The translations under genes were made by a program, and so were the position numbers. DNA of 64,000 nucleotides, from NCBI RefSeq assembly GCF_028736035.1, contig NZ_CP117866.1, positions 1,674,001 to 1,738,000 of the forward strand. Reading direction: 5' to 3'. Under the pieces are notes generated by a model that saw only the letters and a list, made by a program, of their open reading frames with translations, was not told the origin of the DNA and ran no database searches. Source of the stretch: Streptomyces sp. T12. GTDB lineage: Bacteria; Actinomycetota; Actinomycetes; Streptomycetales; Streptomycetaceae. Below are positions 38,054 to 46,782 of this stretch, in pieces (positions within the stretch are counted from its first letter, which is position 1; every line of letters begins with the position of its first letter).

Positions 38054-38248
38054 ATGATCCTCTCCATCTCAGGCGTCGTTCTGCTCGGCATCGTCGTCTT
38101 CATCTTCTTCCGCAAGGACGGACTGAAGGCGTCGCACGCCCTGATCTCGGCCCTGTTCGGCTTCTATCTGGCCAGCACGGCCATCGCCCCGAGCATCAAG
38201 GCCGGCGGCGAGAGCCTGGCAAGCCTCTTGGGCGGCATCCAGTTCTGA
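38054..38248 (+). CDS. 64-residue membrane protein
   Basis: A small protein with one N-terminal hydrophobic helix (about 4-20), a charged FRKDG turn, and a second weaker hydrophobic segment (about 28-47). CAGGAG precedes the ATG with 7-bp spacing. The FtsK-like gene starts 40 bp downstream, so the two are very probably co-transcribed. I know of no defined function. Confidence 0.85.
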   Translation: MILSISGVVLLGIVVFIFFRKDGLKASHALISALFGFYLASTAIAPSIKAGGESLASLLGGIQF

Positions 38249-38288
38249 CGCCGCCCCTCCCGCCCGTACGCACCACCAGGAGACAGCA

Positions 38289-39923
38289 GTGGCCCGCCGC
38301 CCCCTCCCCCGCATCCTGAGCACAGGCAGCGCGCAGATCGCCCGGAACCGGGAGCTGGCCCGGGCGCAGATCGCCCGAAGCCGGGAGCTGGCCCGGACGG
38401 CGGCCGACAGCGCCTCCGATGTCCTCCACCCGTTGATCACGATCACCCGCGGACTGCGCCGGCTGGCCTCGGCCGGGCGGCGCAGGTGGGCCGACACCCC
38501 CAAGGACCGGCGCGGACCGCTGCTGTTCCTGGTGGCTTCGGTGATCCTGGTCGTGGCACTGGTGCCGTACGGGCCGCTGCTCGCCGCCATCACCCTGATG
38601 GCGGCGGCAGCCTGGCAGGGCCGCGACCGGGGGCCGTCGACACCGGACGGGCCCGACGAGTCGCAGACGGAGCGGCTGAAGTCGCTGTACGAGGCGCTGG
38701 TCCCGTACTTCTCCGCCGCCGAGGACCCGGCCCCGCTCTACGCCCACGGCGGCGAGTGGGAGAAGGCCTTCCCGGAGTACGAGTTCGACGGCACGGGACG
38801 CGTCAGCAGTCTCCTGATCCGCTACCCGGCCTACTTCACCGACGGCGAGGCCCAGGCCCGTGCGCGGATCGAGCATCTGCTGACCACGAAGTCCGGCCGC
38901 GGCCGCGAGTACCACTTCGCCTGGGACGAGGAGGGCAACGAGCTCACGGTCACCGTCCTCGCCCCGCTGCCCACCGGCGTCGCCGCCCAGCGCTTCGTGA
39001 CGGCCCCCGGCGAAACGGTCCTGGGCTTCACCGACCCCACCCAGGTCCAGCGCACGCTCCCGCTCACCTACGGCGACCAGCAGCGCGACGTACCGCCGGT
39101 CGTCTGGCGCACCGGCGTCCGCTCCACCGAGCCCCACCTGCTGGTCATCGGCCAGCCCGGCAGCGGTACCTCGACCCTGCTGCGCTCGATCGCCCTGCAG
39201 GCCCTGCAGTACGGCGACGTCGTCATCGTCGAGGGCGGCAGCACCGGCGAGTACGCCTGCCTGATCGGACGGGACGGCGTCCTGGCCGTCGAGTGCGGGC
39301 TGGCCGGGGTGCTGGCGAGCCTGGAGTGGGCGGCCACCGAGACGGAGCGACGCCTGATCGCCACGAACCGGGCCCGCCAGATGGGCAACCCTCCGCCGCA
39401 GGACACCAAGCGCCCGCTGTGGATCCTCCTTGACCGCCCGACCGCGTTCTCCCACCTCGCCGCCGCGGACGACCGCAAGGACCCGCAGTCCCTGCTCCAG
39501 GTGCCCCTGCGGCACGGCCGCGCAGCGGGCGTCACGGTGGTCGTGGCCGACCAGTGGGACACCATGGACGCGCTCAGCGATGCCGTACGGCAGCACACAC
39601 GCGCGCGTGTCGTGCTCGGCCCCGCGACGGCGCAGCAACTGGAGACGGTCCTGGGCGCTCCCCCGCACACCACCCCGGTCGCCGACGTCCCACCCGGCCG
39701 CGGCTACGCCCGCCTGGGCACGGGCCCGGTCCACCGCCTCCAGGTCCCGGCCACCCCGGACCCGTACGACGACGCCACCAGCGAGGCCCACCGGCAGGCG
39801 GTACTGGACCTGTTGCCGGCGCGGACGACGCCGGTGGAGGCGGAATCGCTGGGAAGGCTGGAAAAGACGGAACAGGAGCCGGAACCGGTGCCGGCGGAGG
39901 CTGTGGTGGCCGAGACTTCGTAA
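38289..39923 (+). CDS. FtsK-like membrane ATPase-fold protein with broken Walker A
   Basis: A 544-residue protein. The N terminus is basic with a repeated QIARxRELAR unit, two hydrophobic helices follow at about 77-112, and then a RecA/FtsK-type domain. The P-loop reads GQPGSGTST at 288-296, with Thr294 where the ATP-binding lysine belongs. A Walker B-like LWILLDRP near 376-383 and a late ATAQQLETVLG helix remain. Size and membrane anchor resemble FtsK/SpoIIIE-related proteins of actinobacteria, but DNA translocation is doubtful without the lysine. The GTG at 38289 follows CAGGAGA. It is convergent with the MocR gene, 40 bp away. Confidence 0.82.
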   Translation: MARRPLPRILSTGSAQIARNRELARAQIARSRELARTAADSASDVLHPLITITRGLRRLASAGRRRWADTPKDRRGPLLFLVASVILVVALVPYGPLLAAITLMAAAAWQGRDRGPSTPDGPDESQTERLKSLYEALVPYFSAAEDPAPLYAHGGEWEKAFPEYEFDGTGRVSSLLIRYPAYFTDGEAQARARIEHLLTTKSGRGREYHFAWDEEGNELTVTVLAPLPTGVAAQRFVTAPGETVLGFTDPTQVQRTLPLTYGDQQRDVPPVVWRTGVRSTEPHLLVIGQPGSGTSTLLRSIALQALQYGDVVIVEGGSTGEYACLIGRDGVLAVECGLAGVLASLEWAATETERRLIATNRARQMGNPPPQDTKRPLWILLDRPTAFSHLAAADDRKDPQSLLQVPLRHGRAAGVTVVVADQWDTMDALSDAVRQHTRARVVLGPATAQQLETVLGAPPHTTPVADVPPGRGYARLGTGPVHRLQVPATPDPYDDATSEAHRQAVLDLLPARTTPVEAESLGRLEKTEQEPEPVPAEAVVAETS

Positions 39924-39963
39924 GGTCGGCGCAGCCTGCGGGCAGTCGTGCCGCCGGGCGCCG

Positions 39964-41463
39964 TCACGCGACGAACGGCCGTACAGACTCGCCCGCCCCC
40001 GACACCCCGCTCTCCACCAACCGCGCCGCCGCCCCCAACCGTGCCGCGGCCTCCTCCGCCACCGCACCCCCGACGGTGAACGGCAGCCGCACATACCCCT
40101 CGAAGGCCCCGTCCACCCCGAACCGAGGCCCGGACGGCACCCGGACCCCCACCCGCTCCCCCACTTCGGCGAGCCGCGACCCCGACAGGCCCCCCGTCCG
40201 CACCCACAGCGTGAGCCCGCCCCTCGGCACCTCGAACTCCCACTCGGGCAGCTCCCGCCGTACGGCCGCTACAAGGGCGTCCCGGTTCTCCCGGGCCTGC
40301 CCCCGCCGCAGCTCCACAGCCTGCTCCCAACCCCCCGTGCCGAACAGCCAGTTCACGGCCAGCTGCTCCAGCACCGGCGTCCCCAGATCGGCGTACGCGC
40401 GCGCGACCACGAGGGAGCGGATCACATCCGGAGCCGCCCGCACCCAGCCGATCCGCATCCCGGCCCAGAAGGCCTTGCTGGCCGACCCGACGGTGATGAC
40501 GGTCGACCCGGCGGGGTCGAAGGCGCACACCGGTCGCGGCATCTCGAGATCGTCGTCGAGCCACAGCTCGCTCATCGTCTCGTCGGCGACGAGCACCGTC
40601 CCCGCCGACCGTGCCGCGTCCACCAGCCGGCGCCGCTGGTCCTCGTCGGCCAGCGCCCCGGTCGGGTTGTGGAAGTCGGCGACTACATAGGCGAGCCGGG
40701 GCGCGGCCTCGCGCAGCACCTGCCGCCAGCGGTCCACGTCCCAGCCGGCCAGCCCTTCGGCCATGGCCACGGGCACGAGCCGGGCGCCCGCCTCCCGCAT
40801 CAGCTGGAGGATGTTGGCGTACGACGGCGACTCGACCGCGATCCGCTCACCGCGCCCCGCGAACAGATGACAGATCGCGTCCATGGCGCCCATCGCCCCG
40901 GTCGTCACCATGATCTGCTCGGGCATGGTCGGAATCCCGCGCGCCGTGTACCGGTCGGCGATCATCGCGCGCAGCGCGGGCAGCCCGGCCGGATAGTCGC
41001 CGTGGGTGTGGGCGTACGGGGGCAGCTCCTCCAGGGCGCCCTGGACGGCACGGGTGAGCCACGGCTCGGGCGCGGGCAGCGCCGCGGTGCCCAGATCGAT
41101 CATCGAGCCGAGCGCCTCGGGCGGCAGGGGCTCCAGGCCACGGGCGGGCAGCGGGTTCCCGGCCGGTACGGCGGTCCAGCTCCCGGCCCCGCGCCGCGAC
41201 TCCAGGAACCCCTCGGTGCGCAGCGCCTCGTACGCGGCGGCCACGGTCGTACGGCTCACGGAGAGCGCGAGGGCCAGTTCACGTTCGGCGGGCAGCCGCG
41301 CGGCGACCGGGACGCGGCCCTCCAGGACCAGCAGCCGGATGCCGTCGGCCAGCGCCCGGTACGCGGGCGGGCGCTTGCTGCCGGGGCCGGCGGGGCGGTC
41401 CTGCTGGGAGGTGAGGAGCCGGGCGAGCTGTGCGGCACCCACCGCAGAAGTCCACTGCGCCAT
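39964..41463 (-). CDS. MocR/PdxR-type regulator (GntR HTH plus aminotransferase domain)
   Basis: A 499-residue fusion of an N-terminal GntR winged helix (RLPAERELALALSVSRTTVA) and a fold-type I aminotransferase-like domain. The PLP-binding lysine is near 329 in the GSASKAFWAGMRIGW context, and HNPTG is also present. MocR proteins use PLP as effector and rarely transaminate. The divergent gene encodes a YczE-type membrane protein, the classic partner and likely target of this regulator class. The ATG at 41463 is chosen from the family N terminus and GGTGGA upstream. Confidence 0.92.
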   Translation of the reverse strand: MAQWTSAVGAAQLARLLTSQQDRPAGPGSKRPPAYRALADGIRLLVLEGRVPVAARLPAERELALALSVSRTTVAAAYEALRTEGFLESRRGAGSWTAVPAGNPLPARGLEPLPPEALGSMIDLGTAALPAPEPWLTRAVQGALEELPPYAHTHGDYPAGLPALRAMIADRYTARGIPTMPEQIMVTTGAMGAMDAICHLFAGRGERIAVESPSYANILQLMREAGARLVPVAMAEGLAGWDVDRWRQVLREAAPRLAYVVADFHNPTGALADEDQRRRLVDAARSAGTVLVADETMSELWLDDDLEMPRPVCAFDPAGSTVITVGSASKAFWAGMRIGWVRAAPDVIRSLVVARAYADLGTPVLEQLAVNWLFGTGGWEQAVELRRGQARENRDALVAAVRRELPEWEFEVPRGGLTLWVRTGGLSGSRLAEVGERVGVRVPSGPRFGVDGAFEGYVRLPFTVGGAVAEEAAARLGAAARLVESGVSGAGESVRPFVA

Positions 41464-41527
41464 GATTTCCAGTCCACCTTCCCAGAATTGGCCATGGAGG
41501 GCGTTGCTTCCCAAGCCACAGGGTGTC

Positions 41528-42244
41528 ATGCATCAGTCCACTACCACCACAGGGGGGCACGTCTTGTCCACGCAGGGGCATCCCACCAAGCGGCTCACAC
41601 AAGGGCATCTCATACGGCGGCTGTCACAGCTCTACGTCGGGCTCGCGCTGTACGGCGCGAGCTCGGCGCTGCTCGTCGAGGCGGGCCTGGGCCTGGAGCC
41701 CTGGAACGTGCTGCACCAGGGCCTCGCCGAGCTCACCGGCCTGACGATCGGCGTCGTGTCGATCTTCGTCGGCGCGGCGGTGCTCCTCCTGTGGATCCCG
41801 CTGCGTCAGCGCCCGGGTCTCGGCACCGTCTCCAACGTCTTCGTGGTCGGCATCGCCATGGACGGCACGCTCGCCCTGCTGCCCGAGGCCCACACCCTGG
41901 CCGTACGGATCCCCCTCCTCCTGGCCGGCATCGTACTCAACGGCGTGGCCACCGGCCTCTACATCGCAGCCCGCTTCGGCCCCGGCCCCCGGGACGGCCT
42001 CATGACCGGCCTGCACCGGCGCACCGGCCGCTCGATCCGCCTGATGCGCACAGCCGTCGAGATCGCGGTCGTCGTGACCGGCTTCGCCCTGGGCGGCACG
42101 GTCGGCGTGGGCACCGTCCTCTACGCGGTGTCCATCGGCCCGCTCGCCCAGCTCTTCCTGCGGGTGTTCGCCGTCCCCTCGGCATCGGACGGCAGCACGG
42201 TCGTTGCCACCGGGCAACCCCGGCGCGCGATACTGCGTCCGTGA
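41528..42244 (+). CDS. YczE/YitT-family membrane protein
   Basis: A 238-residue protein with five or so hydrophobic helices after a short polar N terminus. It has the YczE signature region LGLEPWNVLHQGLA and ARFGPGPRDGLMTGL. Such genes are nearly always divergent from a MocR regulator, as here (64 bp apart), and may export or sense a PLP-related or amino compound; the function is not established. The start is uncertain: ATG at 41528, or TTG at 41564 which has a better GGGGGG ribosome site. The stop overlaps the next GTG (GTGA). Confidence 0.84.
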   Translation: MHQSTTTTGGHVLSTQGHPTKRLTQGHLIRRLSQLYVGLALYGASSALLVEAGLGLEPWNVLHQGLAELTGLTIGVVSIFVGAAVLLLWIPLRQRPGLGTVSNVFVVGIAMDGTLALLPEAHTLAVRIPLLLAGIVLNGVATGLYIAARFGPGPRDGLMTGLHRRTGRSIRLMRTAVEIAVVVTGFALGGTVGVGTVLYAVSIGPLAQLFLRVFAVPSASDGSTVVATGQPRRAILRP

Positions 42245-43011
42245 GCACCACGCGGATACGCCACCCCTACCTCGACCACCCCGGCCCGATCCCCTTCGCC
42301 CACCGGGGCGGGGCGGCGGACGGCCTGGAGAACACCGTGCTGCAGTTCCGGCGCGCGGTCGAACTGGGCTACCGGTACATCGAGACCGACGTCCACACCA
42401 CGCGCGACGGCAAGCTCGTCGCCTTCCACGACTCGACGCTGGACCGCGTCACGGACGGGGCGGGCCGGATCGCGGACCTGCCCTGGGACGACGTACGGCA
42501 CGCGCGCGTGGGCGGCAAGGAGCCGGTGCCCCTCTTCGAAGAGCTCCTGGAGACCTTCCCCGAAGTGCGCTGGAACGTCGACCTCAAGGCCGAGCTGGCG
42601 CTCCCCCCCTTCCTGGACCTGATCGAGCGCACCAACGCCTGGGACCGCCTTTGCGTCGGCTCCTTCTCCGAGGCCCGTGTGATCCGCGCCCAGCGCCTGG
42701 CCGGGCCCCGCCTGGCGACGTCGTACGGCACCCGGGGCGTCCTCAATCTGCGGCTGCGCTCCTGGGGCGTGCCGGCCACGCTGCGCCGCTCGGCGGTCGC
42801 CGCCCAGGTGCCCGAGGTCCAGTCCGGGATCCAGGTGGTGGACCACCGCTTCGTACGGGCCGCCCACGCGCGCGGGCTCCAGGTGCACGTGTGGACCATC
42901 AACGATCCCGATGCGATGCACCGGCTCCTGGATCTGGGAGTCGATGGCATCATGACCGATCACATCGACACATTGCGCAAGGTCATGGAGGACCGCGGCG
43001 TCTGGGTCTGA
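42241..43011 (+). CDS. Glycerophosphodiester phosphodiesterase
   Basis: A 256-residue GDPD-family enzyme with the full active-site set: His21-Arg22 (HRGG), Glu48 and Asp50 (ETDVH), and His63 (FHDSTLDR). It cleaves glycerophosphodiesters to glycerol-3-phosphate and an alcohol. No signal peptide is visible, so it is probably cytosolic and recycles phospholipid headgroups. The GTG start overlaps the YczE stop, so the two are likely translated together. Confidence 0.93.
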   Translation: MSTTRIRHPYLDHPGPIPFAHRGGAADGLENTVLQFRRAVELGYRYIETDVHTTRDGKLVAFHDSTLDRVTDGAGRIADLPWDDVRHARVGGKEPVPLFEELLETFPEVRWNVDLKAELALPPFLDLIERTNAWDRLCVGSFSEARVIRAQRLAGPRLATSYGTRGVLNLRLRSWGVPATLRRSAVAAQVPEVQSGIQVVDHRFVRAAHARGLQVHVWTINDPDAMHRLLDLGVDGIMTDHIDTLRKVMEDRGVWV

Positions 43012-43068
43012 CCCTCGTCCCCGTCCCCACCCGCGCGCGGGATCTTCACGGGGAAGCGAGGGCGCGGG

Positions 43069-44454
43069 GTGGGCACCGGAACCGTGCGGACGGAAGCGGC
43101 CGACGAGGCCGCCGGGCGCCGGCGCGAGCAGCGCGGCTGGTACTTCTACGACTGGGCGTGCTCCGTCTACTCGACGAGCGTCCTCACCGTGTTCCTGGGC
43201 CCCTATCTGACGTCGGTCGCCGAGGAGGCGGCGGACGCGGACGGGTTCGTCCACCCCTTGGGCATCCCGGTGCGCGCGGGATCCTTCTTCGCCTACTCGG
43301 TGTCCCTGTCGGTGATCGTGGCTGTCCTGGTGATGCCCTTGGTGGGCGCGGCAGCGGACCGCACCGGCCGCAAGAAGCCCCTCCTCGGGGCCGCCGCCTA
43401 TGTGGGAGCCACGGCCACCACGGCCATGTTCTTCCTGGGCGGCGACCGCTATCTGCTCGGCGGCGTCCTGCTGGTCGTCGCGAACGCGGCGCAGTCGGTC
43501 GCGATGATGCTCTACAACTCCTACCTCCCGCAGATCGCCCCGCCCGAGGAACGCGACGCGGTCTCCTCGCGGGGCTGGGCCTTCGGCTACGCGTCGGGCT
43601 CGCTGATGCTGATCGTGAACCTGGTCCTGTATCTGGCCCACGACTCCTTCGGCGTCTCCGAGAGCATGGCGGTCCGCATCTGTCTGGCGTCGGCCGGCCT
43701 GTGGTGGGGTGCCTTCGCGCTCATCCCGCTACGACGGCTGCGCGACCGCAGGGCCACAAAGGACACAACCAAGGCGAGCGGTACGGACGAGGAGGCGGCC
43801 AAGAAGCCGACGGCCCCCGGCTTCCGGCAACTCGCGGCGACCGTCCGCGACATGCGCCGCCACCCACTGACCCTCGCCTTCCTCCTCGCCTACCTCATCT
43901 ACAACGACGGCATCCAGACCGTGATCTCCCAGGCGTCGATCTACGGCTCCGAGGAACTGGGCCTGGAGCAGTCGACGCTCATCGGCGCCGTCCTGCTGGT
44001 CCAGGTGCTGGCCGTGGTGGGCGCGCTGGCGATGGGGCGGCTGGCCCGGATCTACGGCGCGAAGCGGACGATCCTCGGCTCGCTGGTCGCGTGGACGGTG
44101 ACGCTGGCGGCCGGGTACTTCCTGCCGGCCGGGGCGCCGGTGTGGTTCTTCGTGCTGGCGGCCGGCATCGGGCTGGTCCTCGGCGGCAGCCAGGCCCTGT
44201 CCCGGTCCCTGTTCTCCCATCTCGTCCCGCCGGGCAAGGAGGCCGAATACTTCTCGGCTTACGAGATGAGCGACCGCGGCATGAGCTGGCTCGGCCCGCT
44301 TCTGTTCGGGCTCATCTACCAGCTGACCGGAAGTTATCGGGACGCGATCATCTCCCTGGTGGCCTTCTTCATCATCGGATTCGCCCTGCTCGCGAGGGTT
44401 CCGGTACGCCGGGCGATCAGCGACGCGGGCAATCCGGTGCCGACAACGATTTAG
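43069..44454 (+). CDS. UMF1/Atg22-like MFS transporter
   Basis: A 461-residue major facilitator whose N-terminal RGWYFYDWACSVYST is the hallmark of the UMF1 family (related to yeast vacuolar effluxer Atg22). It has 12 predicted helices with a charged central loop rich in Lys/Thr. Substrate unknown; amino acid efflux is known for the yeast relative. A GAGGGC site precedes the GTG at 43069. It follows the GDPD gene by 57 bp and may share its transcript. Confidence 0.88.
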   Translation: MGTGTVRTEAADEAAGRRREQRGWYFYDWACSVYSTSVLTVFLGPYLTSVAEEAADADGFVHPLGIPVRAGSFFAYSVSLSVIVAVLVMPLVGAAADRTGRKKPLLGAAAYVGATATTAMFFLGGDRYLLGGVLLVVANAAQSVAMMLYNSYLPQIAPPEERDAVSSRGWAFGYASGSLMLIVNLVLYLAHDSFGVSESMAVRICLASAGLWWGAFALIPLRRLRDRRATKDTTKASGTDEEAAKKPTAPGFRQLAATVRDMRRHPLTLAFLLAYLIYNDGIQTVISQASIYGSEELGLEQSTLIGAVLLVQVLAVVGALAMGRLARIYGAKRTILGSLVAWTVTLAAGYFLPAGAPVWFFVLAAGIGLVLGGSQALSRSLFSHLVPPGKEAEYFSAYEMSDRGMSWLGPLLFGLIYQLTGSYRDAIISLVAFFIIGFALLARVPVRRAISDAGNPVPTTI

Positions 44455-44540
44455 CGTTCCGAGTGAAAGGGCGGTAGTGTACGCGTTTGGCCTGCCAGGC
44501 GTACCGTTACTGCGCGTCAAAGATGCCGAAACGCTGGGTT

Positions 44541-44558
44541 ACATCTGCTAGCAGATGT
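44541..44558. promoter_or_regulatory. 18-bp perfect palindrome upstream of rbpA
   Basis: ACATCTGCTAGCAGATGT is identical to its own reverse complement, so it suits a dimeric regulator and not a hairpin. It lies 87 bp downstream of the transporter stop and about 90 bp before the sigma-R type promoter of rbpA. The regulator is unknown. Confidence 0.6.
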
Positions 44559-44645
44559 GACAAACCGGGCGCCGGTGGGTACGACATTGGTCAGCAAGGC
44601 TGCGGCTACGACGGCGACGCATCACCCGGAACGGGACACCGATCG

Positions 44646-44671
44646 GGAATCTTTACCGCCGACCGGACGTT
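44646..44671 (+). promoter_or_regulatory. Sigma-R-type promoter of rbpA
   Basis: GGAAT at 44646-44650 and GTT at 44669-44671 are separated by exactly 18 bp, the sigma-R consensus spacing. S. coelicolor rbpA (SCO1421) is known to be partly transcribed by sigma-R under disulfide stress, which matches this site. The expected transcript start is about 55 bp before the rbpA ATG. Confidence 0.85.
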
Positions 44672-44732
44672 GACCGGATGACGACGACAGCGACACCTGT
44701 CCTGTGGGCGACAAGCCCGGGAGGCACGATTC

Positions 44733-45107
44733 ATGAGTGAGCGAGCTCTTCGCGGCACGCGCCTCGTGGTGACCAGCTACGAGACGGACCGCGGCATCGA
44801 CCTGGCCCCGCGCCAGGCCGTGGAGTACGCATGCGAGAAGGGGCACCGGTTCGAGATGCCCTTCTCGGTCGAGGCGGAGATCCCGCCGGAGTGGGAGTGC
44901 AAGGTCTGCGGGGCCCAGGCACTCCTCGTGGATGGCGACGGTCCAGAGGAGAAGAAGGCCAAGCCCGCGCGCACGCACTGGGACATGCTGATGGAGCGGC
45001 GTACCCGTGAGGAACTCGAAGAGGTCCTCGAGGAGCGCCTTGCTGTTCTGCGCTCCGGGGCGATGAACATCGCAGTTCATCCCCGGGACAGCCGCAAGTC
45101 GGCGTAA
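44733..45107 (+). CDS. rbpA: RNA polymerase-binding protein RbpA
   Basis: A 124-residue RbpA. The zinc-binding core uses Cys34, His38, Cys56 and Cys59 (YACEKGH, WECKVCG). A linker follows, then the C-terminal sigma-interacting helix-turn region ending MNIAVHPRDS. RbpA binds the principal sigma factor HrdB and RNA polymerase and stimulates open-complex formation. GGGAGG precedes the ATG. It has its own sigma-R-type promoter and a strong terminator, so it is monocistronic. Confidence 0.97.
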   Translation: MSERALRGTRLVVTSYETDRGIDLAPRQAVEYACEKGHRFEMPFSVEAEIPPEWECKVCGAQALLVDGDGPEEKKAKPARTHWDMLMERRTREELEEVLEERLAVLRSGAMNIAVHPRDSRKSA

Positions 45108-45161
45108 CCCCCTGCGAGTCCCCTGCGGGGCTCGGGCGGGGTTGGACCAGGCAACGCCTGT

Positions 45162-45206
45162 AACCGCGGGCGCCGTACGTGAAGCCGACGTATGGCGCCC
45201 GCGGTT
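45162..45206 (+). terminator. Terminator of rbpA
   Basis: A 19-bp stem (45162-45180 with 45188-45206, one G-U pair) closes a 7-nt loop and is followed by TTTGG. It starts 55 bp after the rbpA stop. Confidence 0.85.
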
Positions 45207-45262
45207 TGGTGTGCCCAAGAACGCCTGCGGTTTGGTGTGCCAAAAAAACTGGTGTGCCCAAA

Positions 45263-45299
45263 AAGGAAGCCCGGCGCTCGGTGAGCGCCGGGCTTCCTT
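45263..45299. terminator. Bidirectional terminator between rbpA and fxsA
   Basis: GGAAGCCCGGCGCTC at 45265-45279 pairs with its perfect complement at 45283-45297 around GGT; flanking A/T pairs extend the stem to 17 bp. It lies 18 bp past the fxsA stop (minus strand) and after the rbpA terminator, so it mainly serves fxsA. Confidence 0.9.
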
Positions 45300-45316
45300 C
45301 CATGTGAGCCAGCGGG

Positions 45317-45871
45317 TCAGCGGGTCAGCGGCGGGCGCGGGTCCTGCGGCGCATCCCCCGGCTCGTCCCTGATGACCTCACCCTGCACGACCTTGCCGTC
45401 GGGACGGTGCATACGAGCCTGCTGGTAGGCATCGCCGAACGAACCCGGGGTCGCCTCACGCAGCTTCCGGTCGAACGTCCGCTCCGCATAGCCGCTCAGG
45501 GCCTTCTGGACCGGCGGGATCAGCAGGAGCAGGCCCACCGCGTCCGAGATCAGGCCAGGCAGCATGATCAACAGCCCGCCCAGCATCATCAGGCCGTTGC
45601 CGCCGCCGCTCGCTGGGGCACCGCCGCGTTGCAGCGCCTCGTTCAGGGCCTGGAAGGCACGTCGGCCCGCCCGCTTGATGACCACCGAGCCGAGCACGAG
45701 GCCGGCGAGCAGCAGCAGGAACACCAAAAGCCCGCTCGCCGCTTCCGCGACCACGGTCAGCAGCCAGATCTCCAGCACCAGCCATGCCGCGATGCCCAGC
45801 GGCAGAAAAGTCCGCAGCCGGGAGCGCCGGGGCCGGGCGGGATAGGTGGGGGTCGGTGCGCCAGTCGTCAT
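45317..45871 (-). CDS. fxsA: FxsA-family membrane protein
   Basis: A 184-residue protein with two closely spaced N-terminal helices (about 22-60), a third hydrophobic segment (about 92-118, GLISDAVGLLLLIPPVQ) and a polar C-terminal tail. This is the FxsA (phage T7 exclusion suppressor) pattern; LPGLISDAVG is its conserved core. E. coli FxsA binds the F-plasmid exclusion protein PifA; its normal role is unknown. It is convergent with rbpA, and the ppm gene lies 86 bp upstream on the same strand. Confidence 0.9.
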   Translation of the reverse strand: MTTGAPTPTYPARPRRSRLRTFLPLGIAAWLVLEIWLLTVVAEAASGLLVFLLLLAGLVLGSVVIKRAGRRAFQALNEALQRGGAPASGGGNGLMMLGGLLIMLPGLISDAVGLLLLIPPVQKALSGYAERTFDRKLREATPGSFGDAYQQARMHRPDGKVVQGEVIRDEPGDAPQDPRPPLTR

Positions 45872-45957
45872 GCGTCCAGTGTGCCTGGGCCCGGCTCAGA
45901 GCGGGATAAGGGGACGTCCGACGCAGCCTGTGCGGTCGTAGGTGGCTGCGCCGCAGG

Positions 45958-46782
45958 TTACGACCGGGGCGGCCGCGATGGCGACGAGGGCGACGGCTTC
46001 GTGCGGGCCATCAGCTTGCCGACCCGCTCTCGCGCTCCCCACGACGTGACCCGCCACAGCGCCTCGACCAGGATGTCGCGGCTCATCTTCGAGTCACCGA
46101 GCTCGCGCTCGACGAAGGTGATCGGCACCTCGACGACATGGAACCCGGCCTTGACCGCGCGGCGGGCGAGGTCGACCTGGAAGCAGTAGCCCTGGGAGGC
46201 GACATCGTCCAGGCCGAGACCCTCGAGGGTCTCGCGGCGGAAGGCGCGGTAGCCGCCGGTGATGTCGCGCAGCGGGAGATCCAGGGCGAGACGTGAGTAG
46301 AGGCTGCCGCCGCGGGAGATGAACTCGCGGGACTTCGGCCAGTTCACGACCCGGCCGCCGGGTACCCAGCGGGAGCCGAGGACCAGGTCGGCGCCCTTGA
46401 GGGCGGTCAGCAGGCGGGGCAGCTCCTCGGGCTGGTGGGAGCCATCGGCGTCCATCTCGACCAGGACGCCGTAGCCCTGCTCGATGCCCCAGCGGAAGCC
46501 CGCGAGGTAGGCGGCGCCGAGGCCCTCCTTGCCTTTGCGGTGCAGGACCTGGACGTGGTCGTCCCCGACGGCCAGTTCGTCGGCGAGCTTGCCGGTGCCG
46601 TCGGGGCTGTTGTCGTCGGCCACGAGCACGTGCGCCTCCGGGACCGCCTTGCGGACCCGGCCGACGATGCTCTTGATGTTCTCCGCCTCGTTGTAGGTCG
46701 GAATGATCACCAACGCCGTGCCGAGCGGCCCGAACTGCCTCCCCCGGTCCTGTGCCGCGCGGGTCCCGTCGCCGTCGTTCAC
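45958..46782 (-). CDS. ppm1: Polyprenol monophosphomannose synthase
   Basis: A 274-residue GT2 glycosyltransferase with VIIPTYNEAENI, the donor-binding DDNSPDGTG and the metal-binding DADGSHQPE. It transfers mannose from GDP-mannose to polyprenyl phosphate, giving the donor for extracytoplasmic protein O-mannosylation; in S. coelicolor Ppm1 this is needed for the phiC31 receptor. The apolipoprotein N-acyltransferase domain fused to Ppm1 in M. tuberculosis is absent, as usual in Streptomyces. The GTG at 46782 is chosen because AAGGGG lies 6 bp upstream. Confidence 0.93.
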   Translation of the reverse strand: MNDGDGTRAAQDRGRQFGPLGTALVIIPTYNEAENIKSIVGRVRKAVPEAHVLVADDNSPDGTGKLADELAVGDDHVQVLHRKGKEGLGAAYLAGFRWGIEQGYGVLVEMDADGSHQPEELPRLLTALKGADLVLGSRWVPGGRVVNWPKSREFISRGGSLYSRLALDLPLRDITGGYRAFRRETLEGLGLDDVASQGYCFQVDLARRAVKAGFHVVEVPITFVERELGDSKMSRDILVEALWRVTSWGARERVGKLMARTKPSPSSPSRPPRS

